Origin: Prunus persica
Taxonomy: Eukaryota; Streptophyta; Magnoliopsida; Rosales; Rosaceae
Length of the DNA stretch: 64,000 nt
Reading direction: 5' to 3'
Assembly (NCBI RefSeq): GCF_000346465.2
Contig: NC_034013.1
Location: forward strand, 988,211 to 1,052,210
Shown: positions 55,343 to 64,000 of the stretch, in pieces
Position numbering within the stretch: position 1 is the first letter of the stretch
How the letters are laid out: each line of letters begins with the position of its first letter
The notes under the pieces: generated by a model
The model's input: the letters and a program-made list of their open reading frames with translations, nothing else
What the model was told of the DNA's origin: nothing
The model's database searches: none
Program-made: the position numbers and the translations under genes

Positions 55343-58300
55343 ATGACGACGATGAATCAACAACCAATCAAAAAGAAGAAGGGTCGTCCTTCTCTATTGG
55401 ATCTTCAGAAACGCGCTCTCCTTCAACAACAACAAAACCCTGATTTTCTCAACCGCCATCGCCGTCAATCCACTCGCCGGAACCCTACTCCTCCGCCGTC
55501 CGATTCCCTCGCCGGCGACGACGACGACGATGAGCGCGCAAAGAAGAAGCATAAGCCCCTTCTCGGGTTTAGTCCCAATTCTGCTCCGACATTGTTGCCG
55601 TCTAATTCGGGTTCTTTCGGCTCCGATTCGAACGCGGATGGTGAGGATCCACAGGCCGCTCTCAAGATCAGTACCGTCCATCATGGATCTAATCATATGG
55701 TGATTATCATATTACGATAATTAGGCACAAATCGATGTCGTTGTTGGTTGCCGTTTTTCTTTTTTCCTTGTGATGAAAAAAATAATATGAAATTTATGGG
55801 CTTGTTTTGATTTTGCTGTACTTTGAGAATTAGCATCTTTAGGGATTTTCGCGCGAAAACTTGAAGCTGTTTTTGGGGAGGGAGAGAGTGGGGATGCGTT
55901 TGACTTATTTCAAGTTTTGGACAATATATTTAATTTTATTAATTTGTTTATTTGAAATCTGGGGTGGGAGGGATTCAGTTTCTCTTTATTTCCTAATTTA
56001 AATTTCTTCATAATTCCTTAGTACCATTCTAGTGTATTATATCGTACTATAGAAAGACGCAAACCATTTTGTCTGAAAAAGCTTCAGTTTGTCTTTTCTT
56101 GATTTAATTTTCCCTTTTCTTTTTCAATGATGACAGAAATAAAATTATATTTTCTTGGGAAATTTCATTTCAGCATTGACATAGGTCTTAATGGTTTCTT
56201 TGCAGAGCCAGGAGGTTTTGAAAGCGACAGACAGTACTAGTATACATGGTATCACACTGTTAATCAATCCCAATTTCTTGCTCAAAAGGTATCTTCCTGT
56301 GGTTAATTTTAATGAATGTCAACTTTTTTGTTTTTGTGGACAGGGTCGCAGGTGGAGTCTGGTCCCACGACACCTTTGCCAGACAAAAAGTTGTTGGTGT
56401 TCATCCTTGATAGGCTTCAAAAGTAAGTATCTTAGGTTCCAAAGTTGTTGTCTTTTTCATTGACTCTTTGAAATGAAATGGGTTTTCATTGGTTGGTCTC
56501 AACTTTCTTGCAGAAAGGACACTCGTGGAGTGTTCTCTGAGCCTGTGGATCCAGAAGAGGTGCGTATTCTTATGTTGAAACTGCTTGTTATGATGTTATT
56601 TCTAGCTGGTTTTGCGAGTACCCATTTCTTGGTTTGATGTAAATATGTTGGTTCAGCTTCCTGATTATCATGAAATCATTGAGAACCCGATGGATTTTGG
56701 AACTGTGAGGATGAAACTAGATCAGGGAGCTTACTCCAACTTGGAACAGTTTGAGGTTCGTATTTCAATTTTGTTCTTGCTTGTTTGGAGTTTTGAGTTT
56801 GACACACAGACTCACTCACCAGAGTTGCATGAATGTCACCATCTTCTTGCTTGCTTTCACTCCCCCTTGTTTCCATCTCAGAGTTGGATAAGTAAATTAA
56901 ATGGAATGATTGTTGCCTAAGGTGCCTTTTTAAGTAAAGTTGACCCGTTGCTAGTAAAAGAAGGCAGATGAATCAAGGACTGAGAACATGATGCAACTTA
57001 TCATTGCCTTCGGTTTTCAACTTATTGGCCTTGGTCTGTTTAGGAACCATTTTGATTATATGGCACTCTAATGTATCACTGAAATCTTAGAAATTGGGAT
57101 AAATTATTGTGGTTGACCGTGGGTTTATTCTTATGAGAATTCTATTCTAAGTGCCACAAACTCCGATGGTATCTCATTGTTTATGGCGGTGCTCCACTTT
57201 GATTTGTTTAGTAAAATTAGTTGATATGTTTTGACAGGAATTTAAGACTTCATGTTTAATTTGTGCAGAAAGATGCGTTTTTGATATGTTCAAATGCAAT
57301 GCAGTATAATGCACCGGATACTATTTACTTCCGACAGGTTTGGCCCAGCTTCAACTTACATTTCTTCCAATTTAGGGAATTTGATCATTTCTGAAGGTTA
57401 ATGATGACTTATTTCGTTAGGCACGATCTATACAAGAACTCGCAAAAAAGGACTTTGACAATTTGAGGCAAGCCACAGATGATTGTGAGCCCAAACCAAA
57501 ACTTGCGAGGAGAGGAAGGCCACCTGGCAAGAGCATGAAAAAGTCAATTGATGGGTCTCCACTTGATCGTGTCGGTCCTCAAACTATATCTGAAACAACT
57601 CTTGCTTCTGGAGGAGAGAATCCTAGCTTGTCCAACGCTTACAATTTAAGAAGACCTGCTTCACACAACATACGGTCTTCTGATGTGTTAAACAGGGCTC
57701 CCAATGGGTCTTTTAGTGGTGAAACAAGTTGGTTGTCTGGATGGGAGAATGAATTTCCAAGTATGTGATTTCAACTGAGTGTGCTCCACTGTTGTGTACT
57801 TTTTTTCAATTTCAGTTTCTTTCTTGATTTTGTTTTGATTGTCTAGTTCATTCAACACACACTGAGCCTTTTTTTCTTCTTTGGTTGCAGCTTCAGTATT
57901 GAGAAGTGTGCAAAAGTATGGGATGAAACAGTTTACCGTAGATGAGAATAGACGTGACACTTATGCCCAAGGTCTGGCTTCTGGGAATGAACCACCTATG
58001 TTCACTGGTCTTGAAGGAGAGTGGAAGCAACTTGTGGCGGTATGTATAATGAGAAATTTCTTGTATTGTGTTCTGCATGGCAGACTGGAATTGTTTAGTC
58101 ATGTGCAAGATGACAGGGTAAAAAAGAAAAAATAGAACAATGTATTTGCTAATATGGCTACTATAGATGCCAACTCTCATGGCTTGATTAATGTATCATC
58201 TTGTCCTGCATGTGAATATGATAAGATCGTTTATTTACAAAGGAATAGTATGTCTTTTTCATAAATTTATAAAATAACAATAGCTCAAATATACTTTTTA

Positions 58301-59218
58301 TTCATGGGACTTGTATAAATATATGATTTTTGTATAACATGATCTCTTATTTTTTGATTTATTATTTTCCTAAAATAAACCAGGTAGGTGTACACTTTGA
58401 GCATGGTTATGCAAGGAGTCTAGCTCGATTTGCTGCAAATCTTGGACCTGTTGCTTGGAAGGTTGCTTCAAAGAAAATTGGCAGTGTTTTGCCTAGTGGA
58501 CTCAAGTTTGGTCCGGGATGGATAGGAGAAAATGAGTCATCAACGTTGCAGCAGTTTTCAATCTGCGAGAGGGGAGAAGAGAAGGTTCAATGCTACCCTG
58601 CATCTGATGACCATACAGACAGACTTCTACCTCAAAGTACATCAGGCTCAAATCCCGTTGTTACACATAGATTTTCGCAGCAAAGCCGTGATAACATGGA
58701 AAGCAGGAGAGAATTGAGTTTCCACAATGAGTTGGCGTCACTTAACAGCGGTGTTTGTGGGATAAGACCCGTGCCTCCTTTCCTGGTTCGGCAGAGTTCC
58801 GCAAATCACTTGGGTAAGTTTAGTTTCACTTCTAGTAGGTTTATGTCTTCTATATGTTGTAGCTCAAACTGAGAATGTTAATGTGCCTGCCATATTAACA
58901 GGGAAGCCATGTTCAACCAACACTTCAGTGCCTTCGCAAATGCTCGGCATGGTTTCGGACGGCAACACCATCATCCATCAAATGCCGATTAAGGATAGTT
59001 CTTCAAATGAAGCCAAACAGTCGGAAGTTTCAAGTAGATCAAAATCTAACAATGTGCTTGGTGGGGAAGCATCTTGGCATGGCCCATCCATATACAATAA
59101 ACAGGTTTCTTATACATTCCCCTCTGACCTGAACGTCAAACTTGGTGCACCGGGCTCACCTGGTTCCGTCGTTCAAATTGGTTTGCAACAGCAGCCAGAT
59201 TTAGCTTTGCAGCTTTGA
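55343..59218 (+). CDS. DNA-binding bromodomain protein (BRD7/9-like, plant SWI/SNF type)
   Basis: Exons: 55343-55699, 56206-56248, 56344-56422, 56514-56559, 56657-56755, 57269-57337, 57421-57760, 57891-58039, 58384-58813, 58902-59218. They join in frame to 1929 bases, 642 residues, near Arabidopsis At1g20670 as I recall it. The start at 55343 is the first in-frame ATG. The N terminus has a basic KKKKGRPSL hook. The bromodomain spans about 145-245: KKLLVFILDRLQKKDTRGVF, the PDY loop LPDYHEIIENPMDFGTV, and YNAPDT with the acetyl-lysine-binding Asn at 222. A second AT-hook-like RRGRPPGKS follows near 265. The C-terminal half has VHFEHGYARSLARFAANLGPVAW and a low-complexity tail. Bromodomains read acetylated histones; plant BRD1/2/13 are SWI/SNF subunits. 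It is intact. Confidence 0.93.
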
Positions 59219-59902
59219 TCGGAGCCCTGTAGCGTATATAGACAATAATAGTAGGGATTACATTAACACGTTGGGGCTCTTTTTTCTTATTTCTTTCTGA
59301 TTAAAAATTCTTATGAAGGTCGCTCTCTGATTGCCGCAAGGAATCATGACAAATTCACAGTAGTAGGGCAAAGTTTTTGTACAGATTAATCATTTTTATG
59401 TTAAAATCTATTGGTTTAGCAATTTAATCCATAATGCATTATTATTGGTCATGGAATTTTGAGTTTGGCCTCTTCCGAAAAATCTCCTCAACTCAGGAAC
59501 AGTACTGAGCCAAATAGCAGAAGAAACTGGGCTATTAATACACTAGTCGATTTGAAAATTTTCGACATGCAGAAGAAATTGTTAACCAAATTATCATAAT
59601 TGTTTGTTTGTTAGATCCCGTATTGTAATATTTATGGGATGAAATCACAAAATGGACCAAGTAATCACAAGAAATCACCAGTTCTCTAATGCTATTTTAA
59701 AACAGAATCGTTAAGAATTTTTGTAGTGAAAGGATTATTGGATTCGATTTTGAAATCCAGATCTTGATAGATTTGTTCACTGTTCTTTTAACACACAAAA
59801 GAAATTAAAGAAGAATATCTCTAAGCCAACCAACCAATTTCAAGTGCTGAAAATGAAATAATAAATTAAAATTGTCAAAACAAAAAATTTAATTTCACGA
59901 AA
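59219..59902. other. 3' UTR of bromodomain gene and spacer
   Basis: About the first 200 bases are probably 3' UTR. The rest is AT-rich spacer up to the tRNA. No gene. Confidence 0.5.
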
Positions 59903-59975
59903 TGGAGATGCGGGGTATCGATCCCTGTACCTCTCGCATGCTAAGCGAGCGCTCTACCATCTGAGCTACATCCCC
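59903..59975 (-). tRNA. tRNA-Ala (AGC)
   Basis: 73 bases on the minus strand, starting GGGGATGTAGCTCAGATGG and ending CATCTCCA. The acceptor stem GGGGATG pairs with CATCTCC (one G-U). The D-loop carries the A box (TAGCTCAGATGG) and the T arm the B box (GGATCGATACCCC-like). The anticodon loop CTTAGCATG contains AGC, the common eukaryotic alanine isoacceptor. A T-run 10-20 bases downstream serves as the Pol III terminator. There is no intron and no encoded CCA, as normal for a nuclear gene. Confidence 0.97.
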
Positions 59976-60118
59976 TTATTTGATATTTTAGTTGATTGCT
60001 CCAATTTTATAACATTCATATTTTCTAATTAATCATTACTAGACTTGTAAATGGGCCAACACCTAGCATGATTTCAAAATGGCTTTCCAGAATTGCAGGT
60101 TGGAATTGCGATTGGGAG

Positions 60119-60601
60119 TTCTTTGGAGCTTATCAAAAGTGTTCGTGGTTCTTTTGGTCGAGGGAATTGGACTTTGTATCCAATTCTTAGCCTCATCCGC
60201 GATGAGCAACGATATTTTGAAGAGTGCAGGTGGATTTGGACCACCAGAAATTGTAATCAAGCGTCATCTTACGTCGCTGGCACTATCGAGGAGGAGTACG
60301 AAAGTTCGGGTTGAACGGCCCCTCACCTCTCTTGTGCACATCCTTTGCAAGGATGGACTCCCTTATCCTCACCATGCCTAATTTGGTTGTTGATTGGTCT
60401 TGAATCGTTTCAACATCCTTTTAGTTGGATCGTCTTTCTGGCGCTTCTTCTTGATTAGTTTTGTATTGTTTGTTTTTAGATTCTCTATGTTTTGTCTGTT
60501 TCCTTGCATGGACAGACTTGTTTTCTTTTATGAGCGTGAGACTCTTGTTCAGAGGTTCTTGTGCTTTGAATAGAAGATCTTTTCGACCTAAAAAAAAAAA
60601 A
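60119..60601 (+). mobile_element. 5'-truncated L1-type LINE, plus strand
   Basis: The insert ends in a poly-A run (about 60588-60601) and is flanked by a 15-bp target duplication AATTGCGATTGGGAG (60104-60118 and 60602-60616). The coding remnant reads GSSLELIKSVRGSFGRGNW and YFEECRWIWTTRNCNQASSYVA, the RNase H-like end of plant L1 ORF2 (TTRNCNQASS matches the common R--N--AD--A). Then a 3' UTR. It is a separate copy from the LINE in the Copia element. Confidence 0.92.
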
Positions 60602-60616
60602 AATTGCGATTGGGAG

Positions 60617-61481
60617 TGAGAATATCGGGTTGAATTCCAGTCCTGTCGGTTAATAATATCAACTTTATCAAATAATTTATTGGGACTTTCCCTCATGTTA
60701 AGATGAAGCAGAAGCAAAATTACTTTTCTAATAAATATAAGTTGATTTTTTTTTTTTCTTTTGTACAAAGATATTGATGAGGGGGGAATCAAACCTACGA
60801 GTTCAGGTGCATAATACGATTTAGACGTATATTTTTTTCATATTAATTTATTCCCTCTAATACTAATACTATAGCTAATAGCTTCTGGTGTGACACATAA
60901 TATGATAATTTCTTATTTGTTACAACTTAGTTACAAACTTGCAAATAAAAAATATTATCACATGAGTGATGAGTCGAAAGTAACTAGTCCTAGTTGATAA
61001 ATATTGCATGCATCAACATCAATTCAGCGATGCTTCTTCTTTGCGTGGTCTAGAAAAGAGACGTGCATGTGAAAGAAGGAAGGAAAGCCCAGAATATTAA
61101 CATTGCTTGATTGAAGAGTCTGAGACAGAGACAGCCAACTCTTTCTTTATTATTCTTTTCTGTTCTTTTTGTTTCTTTTATTCTTGGTTTTCTTTCTATT
61201 TTTGGTGGTGGTGATTCTTTTCAAAGCTAAAACAGATATTCATGCTTAAATAAATATTAAAAGAAGAAAATAAAAAGCCCAAACAAATAAAAAAGCCAAC
61301 AAGAAATTGAATGAATGAATCCCACCTGATATCACTACTTTACATTAATCTGTATTTCTATGCCTTACAATTTGCTCTACACACCAACATGATCGAGACC
61401 TCCAGCTCTAGCTATTGCTCTGTGCACTGTGTTTCACACAAAGAAAAGAAAAAAACTAACATTAATTCCAAAATCAATAGT
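60617..61481. other. Intergenic and 3' side of GT92 gene
   Basis: AT-rich, no gene. The part from about 61250 to 61481 should contain the 3' UTR of the minus-strand glycosyltransferase. Confidence 0.5.
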
Positions 61482-63374
61482 TCAAGTTTGCCACAACATT
61501 CTGTAGCCGCCATTGTTGGACGTGGGAGACCCAAACCATCTCTGCGTCAACATCTTCAACCGCTCATCTCTAACCTCACAGAACATGTCAGCCCACCCTT
61601 TGGGCTCCACCGGCTCAAACCCTAATCCTGGTGTCCTGTCCTTGGACTTGGGGTTCAGCTCCTGCGTCCAATCCACCACATACGCAGACACCCGTCTTCG
61701 AAACTTTGTCTGAAACTCCGGCCACACCTGGTACTTGTAGTGGTTCACCACCCCCTCCTCCATGCTCAACTTCCTTGACCTGTACCCTTTCTTCATCTCA
61801 AAATGATGTATCATGTTCAGCAGCGAATAATCCACTGCGTCCAGTAGCACCATAGACTTGTGCCTCTGCCCGAACCGCCTCCGGCAAGTGTACCCCTGCG
61901 TCACGCCTTCAGCCGGGTGCGTTTTCAGATTCGACGGTCCAAAATCATTGCACTTGATGGAAACCTGACCAACGGCAACATTATTATTATTATTTTTCCG
62001 GTTATTGTGTTTGGGTAACAAAGATTTGATAATGTGCTTGGAGGGTTGGGGCGAGTGAGCCCATGAATATGGCGCGAACACAAACTCGTCGACGTCAATG
62101 TACAACACCCACTTGCACAAATGCTTGGCGTATATGGCGCTGTGTGAGAAGCCGGCTTCTTGGGTCTTCGGCCAAACCCAAAACAGCGTCGTTATGTTGT
62201 AGCCCTCCTGCTGCAGCCCCAAAACGACACTTTCCAGATTGTCGTCGCTGTCGTTGTCGTACAGGATGAAGTGGTCGACTCCGATTTTGGAATGGTAAAT
62301 CACCCACTCCCTCAGGAACTTTGCCACGTTGTAAACCATTGTACACGCGCACACATCGTGATCCGGATCAGGCTTCGACGACGTCGTTTGCGTGGTCGTC
62401 AGTCTAGTCCTAGGCCTAGGACGAGTGTAATAGGCAACGGATGGGACCACCACAAGTCCGTCAACGATCTCCAGTGAGATTTTGAATTTGGTCACATCTT
62501 GACGACGTCGTTCCTGCTGCTGCTGCTGCTCGTTATAGTAGAAGGTGTCTTCTAACTCCGTTAAGTTCGGGTGCTGGCACCTGAACACCTCTTGTGTCGA
62601 GCTCGTAACAGCGGTTTTCACGGAGTTCTTGTCGCCGTCGCCAAACACGCACCTGAACTCGCTCGGAGGTCGGTTGACGCCCTGACGGTGGTTCAGCCCC
62701 TTGACGAACACGACGACGTCGTTTTCGGTGGAAAATGACTCGTAGACGAGAAAGTTCCACCTGATCAGCTCAGGGGAACCTAGACCCGGAGCCCGCGCGT
62801 CCTTCTCCTCGCTCCTCGCCAGCACCGGCTGATAAAACGGCCGGAGATGCTTCACTCTCTTGGGCATCGGACATGTGAGGGTCGTCCGGTTGGAAAACGG
62901 CAGCGTTTTAGAGAATCTGACCGGCGAAGTGTCGTTGTTCTGGAAGAGGCAGACGTAGGTGTCGTCGGCGGCTGAGATCGGAGTGTGCGGCGAGACGAGG
63001 AGGAGGAGCTCCCAGGCGGGAAAGAGAATGGAGACGGTGGAGATGGCGGAGTGGTTGATGATGATGGAGGAGACGTGGAGAGCGCGATGAGTGGAGGGAA
63101 GCTGAGGGTCGTGGAAGATTGCGTAGTTGATGTTGTCGATGGCGATTGGGAAGTGTTGGATTAATTGAGTGGTGCGGGAGAGGTGGAGAGAGAAGAAGGC
63201 GAAGAGGAAGAGGGAGGCGAAGGCGAAGAAGAGTAAAGCGGGGAGTGTAGGGCGCATGGCTGCTTGGAGGCAAAGGGAGAGAGACAGAAAAGAAGGAGGC
63301 CGAGAAGAAGAAGAAGAAGAAGAAGAAGGTGGAGGCAGCGAGAGCACCTGCAATTCCTTTATATGATGGCTCAT
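61482..63374 (-). CDS. Glycosyltransferase family 92 protein (DUF23)
   Basis: Intronless, 630 residues from the ATG at 63374. A second in-frame Met (residue 40, MRPTLPALLFFAF) sits just before a hydrophobic segment (about 44-65). Starting there would give a standard type II membrane anchor, and I consider it equally likely. The luminal domain has VCACTMVYNVAKFLREWVIYH (341-361), then VDHFILYDNDSDDN, and the metal-binding DVD motif at 427-429 (YIDVDEFVF). It ends with VNHYKYQVWPEFQTKFRRRVSAYV. GT92 enzymes act in the Golgi; plant GALS members make pectic beta-1,4-galactan. This longer form is closer to uncharacterised plant GT92 proteins, so the substrate is not known. The coding sequence is GC-rich relative to its flanks. 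The gene is intact. Confidence 0.9.
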   Translation of the reverse strand: MSHHIKELQVLSLPPPSSSSSSSSRPPSFLSLSLCLQAAMRPTLPALLFFAFASLFLFAFFSLHLSRTTQLIQHFPIAIDNINYAIFHDPQLPSTHRALHVSSIIINHSAISTVSILFPAWELLLLVSPHTPISAADDTYVCLFQNNDTSPVRFSKTLPFSNRTTLTCPMPKRVKHLRPFYQPVLARSEEKDARAPGLGSPELIRWNFLVYESFSTENDVVVFVKGLNHRQGVNRPPSEFRCVFGDGDKNSVKTAVTSSTQEVFRCQHPNLTELEDTFYYNEQQQQQERRRQDVTKFKISLEIVDGLVVVPSVAYYTRPRPRTRLTTTQTTSSKPDPDHDVCACTMVYNVAKFLREWVIYHSKIGVDHFILYDNDSDDNLESVVLGLQQEGYNITTLFWVWPKTQEAGFSHSAIYAKHLCKWVLYIDVDEFVFAPYSWAHSPQPSKHIIKSLLPKHNNRKNNNNNVAVGQVSIKCNDFGPSNLKTHPAEGVTQGYTCRRRFGQRHKSMVLLDAVDYSLLNMIHHFEMKKGYRSRKLSMEEGVVNHYKYQVWPEFQTKFRRRVSAYVVDWTQELNPKSKDRTPGLGFEPVEPKGWADMFCEVRDERLKMLTQRWFGSPTSNNGGYRMLWQT

Positions 63375-64000
63375 CGTCGATTGAGATTCGATTATGAGAA
63401 ATCTTTTTATATTTTCTTAATTTTGGGGGAAATATCTGGGTTTGAGAGAGTGAGAATGGAAATGGTGTACGGGTTTTTATTTATTTACAAGAAGAGGTCA
63501 AATTCTGGTGGGACAAGGATTCCTAGTTGGACAAGGATTCAAATACAGGCGGCGGCTTCTTTTCTAACACTAGTTGTACTAGTTCCTTCTGTCTTGATAC
63601 TACGTCGTTTTCTTATCTATTAAGGTAGATTTGAGGCCCTTTATCTTACCACTTGTTATGACTTTTTTATTTACCAATCAATTGTTATGACGTAAGACGC
63701 AAAATTTATTCAATACACAAAAAGTTGGTCAATTTACTATTTAGTGCCCCCTTGAACTTATTAATCCCCTCCAAAACTTGTAATTTCAACACCAACAATG
63801 CTTGGTGGTATAACCAGTAATGATATTGTTACACGTGTCATTGTTTTCAAATTTGCAAATGGAATGTTTTGAGTAGTGTTATATATGTTAAAATAGAATG
63901 AGTGTCTCGTGTGTCGTTGCATGTTTAACAAATGTAATCAATAGTTTAGGACACAAGCATTTTACAATACTAACTGCATATTAGTGGTGGAGGATTTAAA
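63375..64000. other. GT92 promoter side
   Basis: Upstream region of the minus-strand gene, AT-rich toward the window end. No further gene starts here that I can support. A direct repeat AGTTGGACAAGGATTC / GGTGGGACAAGGATTC lies near 63510-63540. Confidence 0.5.

Overview
The window reads as nuclear DNA of a flowering plant. Genes have many short exons with GT..AG introns, the intergenic DNA is AT-rich, and there are Copia, Gypsy-like, L1-type, Cassandra and inverted-repeat elements plus long CT/GA/AC microsatellites. The gene models resemble woody eudicots. Rosaceae (Prunus-like) is my best guess, from general resemblance only; no database was searched. A 100-base run of N at 49857-49956, inside an AC microsatellite, shows a scaffolded draft assembly.

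Layout: (1) 1-669, C-terminal end of a PPR gene (+). (2) 3939-5868, WOX13-clade homeobox gene (-), with part of exon 2 duplicated in its intron. (3) 6881-10318, decayed Copia element with both LTRs, then LINE and inverted-repeat debris to 13.3 kb. (4) 13370-25544, a 12-exon monofunctional homoserine dehydrogenase (-). Its fifth intron holds a young 5.5 kb Copia element, itself interrupted by a 5'-truncated LINE. (5) 25.7-34 kb, a TE-rich block: an inverted-repeat element carrying a PPR fragment, a 1.57 kb solo LTR with perfect target duplication, a complete Cassandra (5S-carrying) TRIM, and Gypsy-like remnants ending in an LTR. (6) 36075-43684, FRS3-type FAR1-related transcription factor (+, 5 coding exons). 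(7) 45267-46706, EMB975-like PPR gene (+, intronless). (8) 47146-48690, an intron-containing broken copy of the FRS3 gene, followed by a minisatellite. (9) 49-55 kb, gene-poor DNA with repeats, a possible plastid-derived segment and nested repeats. (10) 55343-59218, bromodomain gene (+, 10 coding exons). (11) 59903-59975, tRNA-Ala(AGC) (-). (12) 61482-63374, GT92 glycosyltransferase (-, intronless).

The genes form no pathway or operon. They are independent plant loci: organelle RNA processing (PPRs), transcription and chromatin (WOX, FRS3, bromodomain), amino-acid synthesis (homoserine dehydrogenase), cell-wall or Golgi glycosylation (GT92) and translation (tRNA). The main story is transposon dynamics: nested insertions, target duplications, solo LTRs, and a FAR1-family gene of transposase origin beside its own broken copy. 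I saw no clearly new biological system. Exon coordinates were hand-derived from splice consensus and reading-frame continuity and may be off by a base or two.
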